59,396 nucleotides of DNA from Lachnospiraceae bacterium (GTDB taxonomy: Bacteria; Bacillota; Clostridia; Lachnospirales; Lachnospiraceae): positions 1 to 59,396 of the forward strand of contig CAJTEY010000026.1 of assembly GCA_910575775.1 (NCBI GenBank), written 5' to 3'. The first letter of the stretch is position 1, and each line of letters starts with the position of its first letter. Shown here one piece after another: positions 7,634 through 16,491 of this stretch. The notes under the pieces are model-generated. The model was given only the letters and a program-made list of their open reading frames with translations, made no database searches and was not told the DNA's origin. The position numbers and the translations under genes were made by a program.

Positions 7634-8443
7634 ATGGCAATCACAGGAGTGGGAAATTATAGCAGTGTTTATGAAAACACATATGCTTCATCAAGGAAGG
7701 AAGCGGCAAAGAAAGAAGAAACAAAGGAAACAGCGGCTACAGAGAAAAATGCCGAAGTAGCAAAGAGTGGCGGCAATGAGGAATACCTTAATAATTTGCA
7801 GAAACAGTTTCCTAATATGAAGTTGCAAGTCGGCTATGGGGTTAATACAAAAAATGATGGTAAAGTAGATGTTTTGAATATTAACCCGAAACTTTTAGAG
7901 AAGATGCAGAATGATCCAAAGGCAGCAAAAGAATATACGCAGAGATTGAAAGATGTGGAAGCTGCACATAAGTATGTAGATAGTTTTTTTGCAGCAACTG
8001 GAAGTACAGTTGTATGCCGTCATGCATATTTAGATGAGAATGGAAATTACAGTAATTTTACTGTTTCAGTTAGAAAAGATGCGTTAAACGAAAAACTCCG
8101 TAAAGAAGCGCAGGAAAACGCCGAAGAGCGGATTGAGAAGTCAAGAGAAAAAGCCCGTGAAAATGCGGAGCAGCTTGCGGAGAAATTAGAGGAAAAGGCA
8201 GAGGAAGCAAAGGGAAGCGAAAAGTCGGAAGAAAAGAAAGTGGTAACGGAAGATGGAACAACAACTCCGAACAAAGCAGAGCAGCTCTTAGAAGAAAAAA
8301 TGGCTGCTTCCAAAGATGGCACGATTTATCTGAATGACACAGATATGAAAACAATCATCGAAGCTGTCCAGGAAGAGGATGCGGGCAAAACCATTGTAAA
8401 AGAACAGACACAGGTGGGTGCGAATCTGGATTTGAAGATATAA
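7634..8443 (+). CDS. Hypothetical protein (possibly DUF6033-like) with C-terminal LDLKI
   Basis: The start at 7634 is chosen because GGAGG (7621-7625) lies 8 bases upstream. The 269-residue protein has no signal peptide or membrane segment. It begins AITGVGNYSSVYENTYASS, has a globular middle with PKLLEKMQNDPKAAKEY, and a highly charged predicted coiled coil around residues 150-205. It ends in GANLDLKI. The middle aligns by eye with the protein at 53847 (PELEEKMKNDPELAKSV), so the two are related. A DUF6033 label comes to mind but is not certain. It lies directly behind a BlaI/BlaR1 pair and is probably regulated by it. Confidence 0.65.
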   Translation: MAITGVGNYSSVYENTYASSRKEAAKKEETKETAATEKNAEVAKSGGNEEYLNNLQKQFPNMKLQVGYGVNTKNDGKVDVLNINPKLLEKMQNDPKAAKEYTQRLKDVEAAHKYVDSFFAATGSTVVCRHAYLDENGNYSNFTVSVRKDALNEKLRKEAQENAEERIEKSREKARENAEQLAEKLEEKAEEAKGSEKSEEKKVVTEDGTTTPNKAEQLLEEKMAASKDGTIYLNDTDMKTIIEAVQEEDAGKTIVKEQTQVGANLDLKI

Positions 8444-8540
8444 TGTTCAACCCTATTCCGCAGAGGTATATAAGAGAGTTGCCTATTTATATGCAGGCCA
8501 AGGTTGGCAAAAAATATTTTCAATAAGGAGGATGATATCA

Positions 8541-9191
8541 ATGAACATTAGTTTCAATGCAGGGAGTTCTGGAGGATACAGTAGTATCAACAAAAACAGT
8601 GCGCAGTATAAAGCTGTTGAAAGGGATCATTTGAGTGCCATCATTGCAAATGAAGCAAGCATGTCCGAAAAGGAGCGGTTGATTTATGAAACATTTGGCG
8701 GACGGGATACTATCATTAAAAATTACATGAAATTATATGACTCTAATGGAAATTTCCTTAATGCTTATGGCGTAGCAGGAATGTGCGTAGATGGAAAAAG
8801 CCCTTCGGAATATAATCAGATTATAAATGTTTCCGAAGACTGGCGACAAGAGATGTTTGATATGGTCAAAAGGGAGTTCATACAAGAAAATGGTGTTGCG
8901 AATGGGGATACAACCAAAAGAACATCACTGTATACGGCGTATCAAAAAAGCATTAAGATTGATGACCGATTGAAAGGTACATGGACGCTTGGGCAATATG
9001 AAAAAGCGTATAATAAGGCTTTTTATGATGCGGTAAAGGCGGCTAATCCGAATTGGCAACAGGGACAGCCGTTTGATTCCAGAATACTGGACAGCGTTAC
9101 AAGGGAATCCGTAGAAAGCCAGCTTGTCAAAAGTGGCAATACATTTGTGAAAAAATCATCTTCGGGTAGCACATTGGATATGAAGATATGA
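8541..9191 (+). CDS. Hypothetical protein with C-terminal LDMKI
   Basis: The ATG at 8541 follows GGAGG by nine bases. The 216-residue protein is soluble and has no known catalytic motif. Notable blocks are MSEKERLIYETFGGRD near residue 40, YGVAGMCVDGKSPSEY near 75 and GTWTLGQYEKAYNKAFYDA near 150. It ends in SGSTLDMKI, which parallels the LDLKI end of the gene before it. Sequences like this recur in Lachnospiraceae as conserved hypotheticals. It is the second gene in the group behind BlaI/BlaR1, and a shared fate such as export or a common partner is possible but unproven. Confidence 0.65.
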   Translation: MNISFNAGSSGGYSSINKNSAQYKAVERDHLSAIIANEASMSEKERLIYETFGGRDTIIKNYMKLYDSNGNFLNAYGVAGMCVDGKSPSEYNQIINVSEDWRQEMFDMVKREFIQENGVANGDTTKRTSLYTAYQKSIKIDDRLKGTWTLGQYEKAYNKAFYDAVKAANPNWQQGQPFDSRILDSVTRESVESQLVKSGNTFVKKSSSGSTLDMKI

Positions 9192-9302
9192 TCTTTACAC
9201 CTTATTCCACAGAGGTGCATAAATTTATGCCTTTGCGAAGGTGTGGGGTAGCTCTAAATGATAAAGGATTTAATCAAAACAAAGTAAAGGAGAGTGCAGA
9301 TT

Positions 9303-10346
9303 ATGAATATTGATTACAGCCAGTTTTACAGAGGAACAACAAATATCCCATCATATGGAAGCGGTGCGTATAAGAAGGACACCCTTGTAAAATATGAGTT
9401 CAACACAACGGATGAGCATGGCAACAAGGTCATGGATAAGATGTCAAGGGAAGAAACCCTGCAGGCAATGAAAGACATCCGTTCACAGTATGGGGATGCA
9501 GTCATTGTGGAATTTTCAGGAGACGGCATGGCTGCTCTTGTGGAAGGAAAGAAAGGCAGCATGGTGCCGGAAGATAAGGAAGCAATGGAAGCGAAAAATG
9601 CGGCGTTCCAAAAGGATATCGTGCAGATTGACAATTCCCTGAGTGACCTTCCGGCATATTCGGGGATGTATGGTGCAGATAAGGCGGTTGCGTCTGCTTT
9701 GGAGAACTGCGGCAAAGAGGAGCAGGGATTTGTGTATGACATCATCCGGCAGAATTTCCTTGTCGGGAACAGCGGTTCCATGACAGAGGAGGAGCGGCAG
9801 GCGAACATCTCGCTCGGCATGAAGAAAGCAGAATATGCGGCACAGAACTTTATCCCGGAGGAAAGCAGGGAGGCATTTCTGGAAGCAATGGAGTCCATTG
9901 CAAAACTGGCAAGCGCGGGAAAAGCGGACAGTAACGGAAACATGGATTACGGTGTGGCGAAAGGCAGGTATCTTGGGCATGGGAGCAATCTTGTCCAGAC
10001 CACAAACGCGCTTGACATGATGCGAACGATGGACAAAGACGCATACGCAGAGTACCAGAAGATGGGGGAAAAAGATGACGGCGGGCTTAGTTCGTTGAAA
10101 TACCTTACAAACTGGTATGCGGGCGCAGTAAAGAAAGACCCTTCGATGGTTGATACTTACGAAAAACAGTCGGAGGAATATGTGGAGAAAAACGTGAAAG
10201 ACCGGGAGCTGGATGCAACCTTTGTGGACATAAAAACGGAAAGCATGGCGGCTTTCCTTGAAAGCCTGAAAATGTTCCAGAGTAATCACCCCAATTTCCT
10301 ATCATCTATCATAAACCGGGAGCTGACATCGAAGTTTTGGTATTGA
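9303..10346 (+). CDS. Hypothetical protein (347 aa) of the BlaR1-linked cluster
   Basis: The start at 9303 is preferred over a GTG at 9294, because AAAGGAGAG lies immediately upstream at proper distance. The soluble protein starts MNIDYSQFYRG, the same MNI start type as the gene before it. It has an EEERQAN helix near residue 165 and ends in SKFWY, so it lacks the LDxKI tail of the two previous products. GC content is higher than in those two. No function can be named. Position and spacing suggest co-expression with the cluster. Confidence 0.6.
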   Translation: MNIDYSQFYRGTTNIPSYGSGAYKKDTLVKYEFNTTDEHGNKVMDKMSREETLQAMKDIRSQYGDAVIVEFSGDGMAALVEGKKGSMVPEDKEAMEAKNAAFQKDIVQIDNSLSDLPAYSGMYGADKAVASALENCGKEEQGFVYDIIRQNFLVGNSGSMTEEERQANISLGMKKAEYAAQNFIPEESREAFLEAMESIAKLASAGKADSNGNMDYGVAKGRYLGHGSNLVQTTNALDMMRTMDKDAYAEYQKMGEKDDGGLSSLKYLTNWYAGAVKKDPSMVDTYEKQSEEYVEKNVKDRELDATFVDIKTESMAAFLESLKMFQSNHPNFLSSIINRELTSKFWY

Positions 10347-10466
10347 TGGTACAGTAACGGGGGAGGTCTGCCACGGCTACATATCCCCAATAAGGCACAG
10401 AGGACGAACAGGCTTCAGCAGGGAAGCAGTTGCAATATAAAAAAATGATGGGGGTTCTGCAGCATT

Positions 10467-10814
10467 ATGAAAAAGAATATTATATTGTGGTTGGCGGTTT
10501 CAGCGGTAGTCATGCTGACATTGCCGTGGCTTGCGGTTACTTTAGTAAAAGGCGATGCAGGAATGGCCGTATGTTTTCTTTTGTTTTTTGCACTTAATCC
10601 GTTATACTCCGTGATATTCGGCGTTTTTGCAGGAAAAGATATGAAGCATCTGTGGAGCCTTCCAATTGTTTCGGCTGCTCTGTTCCTGATTGGCACATGG
10701 ATATTTTTTGATATGGGTGAAATGGCATTTATACTGTATGCGGTGGTCTATCTTGTATTAGGGATAGTGGCCATGCTGATTTCTATGATCATCAGAAAGA
10801 AGGCACAAAGATAA
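10467..10814 (+). CDS. Small integral membrane protein
   Basis: The product has 115 residues and is almost entirely hydrophobic. Four membrane helices are apparent (about residues 5-27, 33-52, 63-81 and 87-107), with a basic end (RKKAQR). No catalytic motif is visible. It is the last gene of the group behind BlaI/BlaR1 and could be a membrane partner, immunity or transport component. The ribosome site is weak (GGGGG, 14 bases upstream). Confidence 0.6.
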   Translation: MKKNIILWLAVSAVVMLTLPWLAVTLVKGDAGMAVCFLLFFALNPLYSVIFGVFAGKDMKHLWSLPIVSAALFLIGTWIFFDMGEMAFILYAVVYLVLGIVAMLISMIIRKKAQR

Positions 10815-10973
10815 TAAATGCATACGGTTCTACAGTAGCATATCCCCATAGGCTACAGAGGGACAGGGAGGGCTTCCCCGGTTTTCCGGCAGATTGATGT
10901 TGTATCATTTTAGTTGACACCTTTTGCTCAAGGATTTGATGTATAATCAAAGAGAAATAAGGAGGCAACTACC

Positions 10974-11315
10974 ATGACAAAAAAACAACGGAAATACGAT
11001 ATGGAGTATAAAGTTCAGGCCGTAAAGCTGGCAAAGGAATTTGGCGGGGCAAAAGCGGCTGCTGAATTAGGCATCCCTGAAAACACCATGTATGCATGGA
11101 CGAAAGCCGCAAGGGAGGGACGGCTGGACATCGGTTCCGGCTCACACACGCCACAAACGGCTATGAATCTGGCGGAGGAACTGGCTCTCCTGCGCAGGCA
11201 GGTTAAGGAGCAGGAAAAAGAAATCCGCCGGCTGAAAGAAGAAAATGAATTTCTTGAGGAAGCAAGCGCTTTTTTCGCCGCCAGCCGTCGGAAGTCTGCA
11301 AAAGGCAGAGAATGA
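10974..11315 (+). CDS. IS3-type transposase OrfA
   Basis: The protein has 113 residues. The N-terminal helix-turn-helix (FGGAKAAAELGIPENTMYAW, residues 23-42) should bind the element ends. It is followed by a leucine-zipper-like helix (LALLRRQVKEQEKEIRRLKEE) that multimerises. A GGAGG site lies upstream. It overlaps OrfB by four bases (ATGA at 11312-11315), which favours coupled re-initiation, although many IS3 elements use a -1 frameshift to make the fusion. Confidence 0.9.
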   Translation: MTKKQRKYDMEYKVQAVKLAKEFGGAKAAAELGIPENTMYAWTKAAREGRLDIGSGSHTPQTAMNLAEELALLRRQVKEQEKEIRRLKEENEFLEEASAFFAASRRKSAKGRE

Positions 11316-12220
11316 TGTTTCTTGCCATAAAAACCGAGGACGGCGTTATCAAGGGAAAGATTTCTTTCTACTGTCGGATGCTGAAAGTAACACGGCAGGG
11401 GTTTTATAAATATCTGGCTAACAAAGACCGGCCGTGGAAATATCAGAATTTAGCCGACGCAATGCGGGCGGTCGCATCAGAGGACGAATGCAACGACACC
11501 TATGGGCGGATCCGCATGTATCAGGCGCTTCTCCTGAAACAACCCGAAGGCCTCCATATCCCCGGCGAGAGGACGGTTTACCGTGTCATGGAGCAGATCG
11601 GGCTTAGCCACCGTCCAAAACGCAAGCCCAACGGGATCACCAAAGCTGACCGTAAGGCACGAAAATCCGACGATCTGCTGAAACGGGATTTTACATCTGC
11701 AGAGCCGTTCAAAAAATGCGTTACAGACATAACCGAAATCAGGGCAAAAGATGGAAAGCTGTATGTATCTGCCATATTTGACTGTTTTGATGCCGCAGTT
11801 CTGGGACTGTCAATGGATACAAACATGAAAGCGGAATTGTGCGGGCGCACACTCGAAAACGCTGTCCGATCCTATCCGGCACTTAAGGGGGCTGTCATTC
11901 ATTCTGACCGGGGTTCACAGTACACCAGCGGAAGCTACCGCAGGAGGATTGCAAAATATGACATTCTCCAGAGCATGAACAGTGAAGGGGGACGCTGCCA
12001 TGACAATGCGCGGTGTGAGAGCATGTGGGCGCGTATGAAGGAGGAACTCATCTATGGGAGGCATGATACGGAGGAAATGGCCGTGGAGGAAGTGAAAACT
12101 CTTATCTGGAGATACTTCATCAGCTATTGGAACAATAGAAGGATATGCTCCGCCAATGAAGGGCTCCCTCCTATGGTCAAGCGACAGAAATATTACGAAT
12201 CTCTGAATGCTACAGCTTAG
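11312..12220 (+). CDS. IS3-type transposase OrfB (integrase core)
   Basis: The protein has 302 residues. It has an HTH_21-type region with DTYGRIRMYQAL and a retroviral-integrase-like core with DDE residues: Asp in CVTDITEIR near 139, Asp in HSDRGSQYTS near 199 and Glu in ARCESMWARMKEE near 237. The frame is complete and ends inside the right end of the element. It catalyses cut-and-paste or copy-out transposition together with OrfA. Confidence 0.92.
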   Translation: MMFLAIKTEDGVIKGKISFYCRMLKVTRQGFYKYLANKDRPWKYQNLADAMRAVASEDECNDTYGRIRMYQALLLKQPEGLHIPGERTVYRVMEQIGLSHRPKRKPNGITKADRKARKSDDLLKRDFTSAEPFKKCVTDITEIRAKDGKLYVSAIFDCFDAAVLGLSMDTNMKAELCGRTLENAVRSYPALKGAVIHSDRGSQYTSGSYRRRIAKYDILQSMNSEGGRCHDNARCESMWARMKEELIYGRHDTEEMAVEEVKTLIWRYFISYWNNRRICSANEGLPPMVKRQKYYESLNATA

Positions 12221-12252
12221 GCATTGATATCCTTGTAAAAAAAGTGTCAACC

Positions 12253-12360
12253 AATATTGACAATATCAGCATATATAATAATAAGAAAATACCAGAGTCA
12301 ATAGTGAAAAAATTAGTAACAGCTCGTAAAGAACTAGAGGCTCGGGGAGTATTAAAATAA
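12253..12360 (+). pseudogene. 3' remnant of a gene cut by the IS3 element
   Basis: Directly after the right end of the IS, an open frame continues to a TAA at 12358-12360 and gives about 35 residues ending ARKELEARGVLK. Its 5' part is absent on the other side of the element, so the original gene was truncated or the region rearranged after insertion. Base composition matches the low-GC region to its right, so the remnant belongs with the lipoprotein segment. The family is not recognisable. Confidence 0.45.
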
Positions 12361-12382
12361 ACAATCAATAAAGGAGGATATT

Positions 12383-14032
12383 ATGAGCGGTAAATTTATG
12401 AGAATTAAGCGCTTAATAGTGCCAACACTCACTATGGTAATCATTGCCAGCCAGTTAATGGGTTGTGCAGCCACCAGTCAAAGTGAGTTACTGAAAATGC
12501 TGGATACAGGTCAGCAGATAGAGATTGAGATAGCTACTCCAATCTCAGAGGAACAAGGAGAGGAAAAGACGCTGGACTGGATTCAGCTAGACCAGCTGGC
12601 TACATATGACACTTTCAGAAAACAGTTAGACGACATTATGCAGATAACAAGTTTTGGTAATGGTTCAAAAAATGGAATCTGCTATATCAATCTTGACGGA
12701 CAGCAAGAGGGAAACAACACCCTCTATAATGCTATGATGAATCGTAAATTCATAGCAAACTTCATAGAAAATGACACAGCAACATTGAAAACACAACAGA
12801 TAATGGATTCAGTTTATGTAGATACAGACGAAGGCGACTACATGGCAGCAGCTATCAATGCCTACTGGAACCTCTTGCCAGACGCAGAGCCAAATTATTT
12901 CAATGGTGGAAGCACTCTGACAAGAATAGAAGCCATGACATTGTTGGCAAGAGCAAATACTTCTGTCACAGAAAATATAGGAGACAGCACCTTTGAGTCA
13001 CAAGTAGGAAATGTAAAATATTCTGAATTTGCCTCACTTGTAGCCAATGACAGTTACCTTACTTTAGCAGACAAATCACTCAATGAGAAAACAGCCAATG
13101 GAACCATAACCCGTGGTGAGTACATATACATGCTAGTAAGTAATGTATTTGGAGCAGACAGAATGACCAGCGCAGACACCAAGAAAGCACAGTTTAACGA
13201 TTGCAAGAGCGCCGGAGACATAGCCAGCCAGCAAAAGTTAAGTGAAGAAGATACAAGCAAGGATTACTATGATTCTGCTGAATTGAAATTCACACTTGAT
13301 AACCCAGACAGCGGATGCCCAGACAAAATGTATCAAGCACTGGTAGCAGCTCAAGAGTTAGGAATTATCAGTTCCGATACACGTTGGGATGAGGGTTTAA
13401 CCAAGTCAGAAGCAATCCAGCTATACCTAGACACCTTGCAAGCATACACCAAGCAAAACGGCTACCCAGTAGATACAACAGGTGGTACAATGAAGCCAGT
13501 AACAGAAATAAATGGATATCAAGTATCACAAGACGAGGGAGAAGCATCAGAAGAATTTACCATCACAGAAATGGACATTCAAATGGTAGTAAACACAGAA
13601 GCATATACATATGAAAATCCTACCAATGAATCTACAATGATAGGTGTAGCACAAAAAGATGAAGTAGTGCATGTTGTAGGTCAAATAGACGGAACCAATT
13701 GGTTCCGAATAGAGCAAGGTGGAGGTACAGATGACATAATAACATCGTTTATAGACGGAGAATTCCTCTCCGAATACACCGAGCCAGAAGAAGAAACACC
13801 AACAGAAACCAGCACAGAAACACCAGCCGAAACAGAGAAACCAGCCGAAACACAAAAGCCAGCAGAGACACAAAAACCAGCAGAAACAACTCCACCACCA
13901 GCACAAACCCAGCAACCACCTGCTCAAAATAATGAACCCGATCTAAATGTTGGGGATGTCATGGGAACAAATGAGTCTGGTGCTAATGATATGATATACG
14001 GCGGAGAAGTGGATACATCAGGATTTTATTAA
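12383..14032 (+). CDS. Surface lipoprotein with SLH-like and SH3-like regions
   Basis: The product has 549 residues. A basic start and hydrophobic helix lead to the lipobox LMGC (Cys28), so it is a lipid-anchored external protein. Residues ~145-195 (AAINAYWNLLP, then STLTRIEAMTLLARA) resemble an S-layer homology repeat, with further SLH-like sequence around 220-265. Residues ~400-450 (VNTEAYTYENPTNE, then NWFRIEQGG) resemble a bacterial SH3 domain. Residues ~455-515 form a Pro/Thr/Glu-rich linker with PAETQK repeats. Attachment to the cell wall is the likely role. Low GC and neighbouring transposases suggest acquired DNA. Confidence 0.75.
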   Translation: MSGKFMRIKRLIVPTLTMVIIASQLMGCAATSQSELLKMLDTGQQIEIEIATPISEEQGEEKTLDWIQLDQLATYDTFRKQLDDIMQITSFGNGSKNGICYINLDGQQEGNNTLYNAMMNRKFIANFIENDTATLKTQQIMDSVYVDTDEGDYMAAAINAYWNLLPDAEPNYFNGGSTLTRIEAMTLLARANTSVTENIGDSTFESQVGNVKYSEFASLVANDSYLTLADKSLNEKTANGTITRGEYIYMLVSNVFGADRMTSADTKKAQFNDCKSAGDIASQQKLSEEDTSKDYYDSAELKFTLDNPDSGCPDKMYQALVAAQELGIISSDTRWDEGLTKSEAIQLYLDTLQAYTKQNGYPVDTTGGTMKPVTEINGYQVSQDEGEASEEFTITEMDIQMVVNTEAYTYENPTNESTMIGVAQKDEVVHVVGQIDGTNWFRIEQGGGTDDIITSFIDGEFLSEYTEPEEETPTETSTETPAETEKPAETQKPAETQKPAETTPPPAQTQQPPAQNNEPDLNVGDVMGTNESGANDMIYGGEVDTSGFY

Positions 14033-14052
14033 AAGTAAACATAAACAAATTT

Positions 14053-14087
14053 TATATAGGGGTCACATATCAAGTGACCCCTATATA
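14053..14087. repeat. Perfect 14-bp inverted repeat after the lipoprotein gene
   Basis: TATATAGGGGTCAC (14053-14066) and its exact complement (14074-14087) enclose 7 bases. On the plus strand it is followed by A's and not T's, so it is not a classic terminator for the lipoprotein gene; on the minus strand it would be. It might also mark the edge of the IS1595-like segment. Confidence 0.5.
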
Positions 14088-14188
14088 AAAAATTACACAT
14101 ATAAGTGTATCATTTATTTATTTTAAACAGGTCAGTGTTATCTGATTGACCTATGATTAATCTTTGCACGCATATGTGCATACCAAGG

Positions 14189-14217
14189 CTTCACCAAAAG
14201 GTGAGGTCTTTTTATTA
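14189..14217 (+). terminator. Hairpin with T-run upstream of the first IS1595-like transposase
   Basis: CTTCACC pairs with GGTGAGG around a short A-rich loop and is followed by TCTTTTTATT. It lies 70 bases before the transposase start and may insulate it from outside transcription. Confidence 0.5.
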
Positions 14218-14284
14218 TGCCTAAAATCAAGCATTCCCTTAAATATAAGTGTAAATAGAATTTTTTGTTTTTGGGAGGTTGCAT

Positions 14285-15523
14285 ATGGCGCTATCCAATG
14301 AAGATTTAAGACAACTAATATCAAATTTATCACAAGAGGAAAGACAGCAGCTATTTTCACAACTGAAAGAACAGTTTGACAGTACAGATACAGTAAAAGG
14401 AGAGAAACCACTATCTCCACCTACCAAGCCTACGCAGAAAAAGATTACACAAAAAGGAAATGATGGAATACACTGTTGTGTTTATTGTGGAAGTGCCAGA
14501 TTAAAGTCTCATGGTGTAACATCGGCTGGAAATCAAAGATACATATGTAAAAGTTGTGGTAAGACGTTTACAGAAAACCATGGTTCAGCCATAAGATACA
14601 CCCATATTGACAAAGATACATGGTTAGAGATTTTAAGAGGTATTGTCAACAACCACAGCACAACAGTAATAGCAAGGGATACAGGACTTGTAGCAAGCAC
14701 AATCTGGCTGTGCAGGCAGAAAGTATGCAACGCAATCAAAGACATGTATGGATACAATGACCTGTTTAATGGTGTCGGCGAGGCTGATGAATACTACTGC
14801 CGGGCAGCCTTTAAAGGGAAAAGGGATGCAGAATTTTTCATTTACACATTGAGAAGAATGCCACGACACCATAGAAACAGACAAGAAAAAATAGACTGGC
14901 TAATAAAGAATAATTTATATGATAGGCTTTCGATAGAAGAACCAGATTATTTAGAAGAATTATTATCTGCTGATACCAAAATGAAAAGAGGAATCAGCAA
15001 TGAGCAAATCTGTATACTGACACTGGTTGACCAGAATAACACATTATACCTTGAACCAGTATCAGTAGGAAGGTTAGAAAAAGCAATGGCAAAATCAAAG
15101 CTGAAACAAAAGTTTAATGGAGACAACAATGTATTGGTTACAGATGACCATAAAGCCTATGAAAGAATCATGTATGGAACAGGTGTAAAGCATCAGGTAG
15201 TACCAGCCAATGAGCATAAGAAATCAAAATATAATCTTGCAAAAGTGAACAGTGTACATAGTGCTCTGACTGCTTATATGGACAGATTCAGCGGCAGAGT
15301 TTATACAACAAAATATTTAGACCTTACTCTTATGTTGTTCTGGTGGCTGTTTAAGTATAAAGATTATTCCACGGAAGAAAAAGTACAGGCATTATACAAA
15401 ATAATGATTGATGAAATACCAGATTTAGATGCAAAAGAAAGGGTTGACCTTGTAACCACGGATAAAATAACAAACAGAGAAATTACTTTAGACACCAAAA
15501 ATCAGTTCCCAACAAAATTATAG
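14285..15523 (+). CDS. IS1595-like transposase A
   Basis: The product has about 412 residues. The ATG at 14285 follows GGGAGG closely. Residues 1-35 are a helical leader, residues ~64-95 a zinc ribbon (CCVYCG, then YICKSCGKTF), then a helix-turn-helix (TTVIARDTGLVASTIW) and a DDE core of the ISXO2/IS1595 type. Candidate catalytic residues are in VGEADEYYC near 165, VLVTDDHKAY near 283 and the VNSVHSAL region near 321. A long insertion (RRMPRHHRNRQEKIDWL) follows the first Asp and is shared with copy B. The frame is intact. It may mobilise the nuclease gene that follows. Confidence 0.8.
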   Translation: MALSNEDLRQLISNLSQEERQQLFSQLKEQFDSTDTVKGEKPLSPPTKPTQKKITQKGNDGIHCCVYCGSARLKSHGVTSAGNQRYICKSCGKTFTENHGSAIRYTHIDKDTWLEILRGIVNNHSTTVIARDTGLVASTIWLCRQKVCNAIKDMYGYNDLFNGVGEADEYYCRAAFKGKRDAEFFIYTLRRMPRHHRNRQEKIDWLIKNNLYDRLSIEEPDYLEELLSADTKMKRGISNEQICILTLVDQNNTLYLEPVSVGRLEKAMAKSKLKQKFNGDNNVLVTDDHKAYERIMYGTGVKHQVVPANEHKKSKYNLAKVNSVHSALTAYMDRFSGRVYTTKYLDLTLMLFWWLFKYKDYSTEEKVQALYKIMIDEIPDLDAKERVDLVTTDKITNREITLDTKNQFPTKL

Positions 15524-15533
15524 CCCTATGTTG

Positions 15534-15567
15534 AGCCTGTCAGAAATTTATCTGACAGGCTATTTTT
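15534..15567 (+). terminator. Intrinsic terminator after transposase A
   Basis: AGCCTGTCAG (15534-15543) pairs perfectly with CTGACAGGCT (15552-15561), followed by ATTTTTATG. It separates transposase A from the nuclease gene, so the nuclease needs its own promoter. Confidence 0.8.
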
Positions 15568-15706
15568 ATGCTGTAACAATGGCCAGATAAGTAAGGGCGC
15601 TGAGATTTTTTTAAGTATAGCATACGTATAAAACAGACATTGGAGTATATGCAGTATCTTTAAAAATTCAAATCAGAAATTTTTTTGAAAAAATGGAGGT
15701 ATGCGT

Positions 15707-16471
15707 ATGCGTAATGCGGTAGACATTGGGATTAAGTATGAGAAAAAGGTATTAGAGGCTTTGCAGACATATGGATTAAAGGCATACAGAACCAATCAGA
15801 CCAACATACATGACCCTAAAGGGTATAAACATGGTTTTGATGGTGGTGTAGACATCATAGCAGAATTCCATACGTCCATAAAAGGGGGCAGGGATTTTAC
15901 ATTTTACATACAATGCAAGTGCCATAACAGAGACCTTATCAAGACTGCGGTTTCAGAAGTTTATGCAGGTATGCATGTCAGAAAAGGTTTTGGGGGTTCC
16001 TGCATACCTGTAGTAATAGCTACCTGTGGAGCGTCACAGGAGACCATGCAGTATGCAAAGGAGCTAGGGGTTGAATTATTCTTGCAGGAACAGGCAGACA
16101 TTGTAATACGGGCAAAAGCAACAGGGAAAGCGCCATATGGAAGTTATGGCACATTCCTAAAAGTGCTGCTATACCTTTGTACAAAAGATACCATATGGAT
16201 TGATGCGCTTCCAGAAAATAGGAACACACTGTCAAAAATTTCTATGACAGAACAATTATTGATGGATACCAAAGCAGATTTTGATAGGGCGCAATCTTAT
16301 TTAGATAGTGCAGACAGTATGGAGCGCAGAGCCAGAGAAGAAAGACAGAAGGCGCTGGATATCCAAAAAGCAGCAGCTTACAGAGCGATACAAGCTGGAG
16401 GTTTGGCAGACAATGGTAGGGAGAACCACACCCAAAAAGAGAAGCCAACAGTAATTGAGGATTCTGGATAG
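15707..16471 (+). CDS. Mrr-type PD-(D/E)XK nuclease between two transposases
   Basis: The product has about 254 residues. The ATG at 15707 is preferred because GGAGGT (15695-15700) lies 6 bases upstream. The catalytic pattern of Mrr-like endonucleases is visible: HGFDGGVDIIAEF near residues 44-56 supplies the Asp, and YIQCKCHN near 67-74 supplies the QxK. A conserved helix follows (AVSEVYAGMHVRKG), and after it VVIATCGASQETMQYAKELGVEL, as in restriction type IV Mrr_cat domains. The C-terminal ~70 residues are a charged helical region. It may restrict modified DNA or act in element maintenance. Confidence 0.75.
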   Translation: MRNAVDIGIKYEKKVLEALQTYGLKAYRTNQTNIHDPKGYKHGFDGGVDIIAEFHTSIKGGRDFTFYIQCKCHNRDLIKTAVSEVYAGMHVRKGFGGSCIPVVIATCGASQETMQYAKELGVELFLQEQADIVIRAKATGKAPYGSYGTFLKVLLYLCTKDTIWIDALPENRNTLSKISMTEQLLMDTKADFDRAQSYLDSADSMERRAREERQKALDIQKAAAYRAIQAGGLADNGRENHTQKEKPTVIEDSG

Positions 16472-16491
16472 CTGGAATTTTAGCTGAGATA

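Larger units (their letters stand above)
10913..12251 (+). mobile_element. IS3-family insertion sequence (about 1.34 kb)
   Basis: The element contains two overlapping transposase genes and imperfect terminal inverted repeats. The left end starts GTTGACACC (10913) and the right end reads GTGTCAAC on the plus strand (ending about 12251). Similarity continues inward through CAAGGAT and ATG on both sides. No target duplication could be recognised, so the ends are accurate to a few bases. Both frames look intact. Confidence 0.8.

Noticed and set aside
10913..12251. Target-site duplication of the IS3 element
   Set aside because: I compared flanks for several possible end positions and found no matching 3-5 bp.
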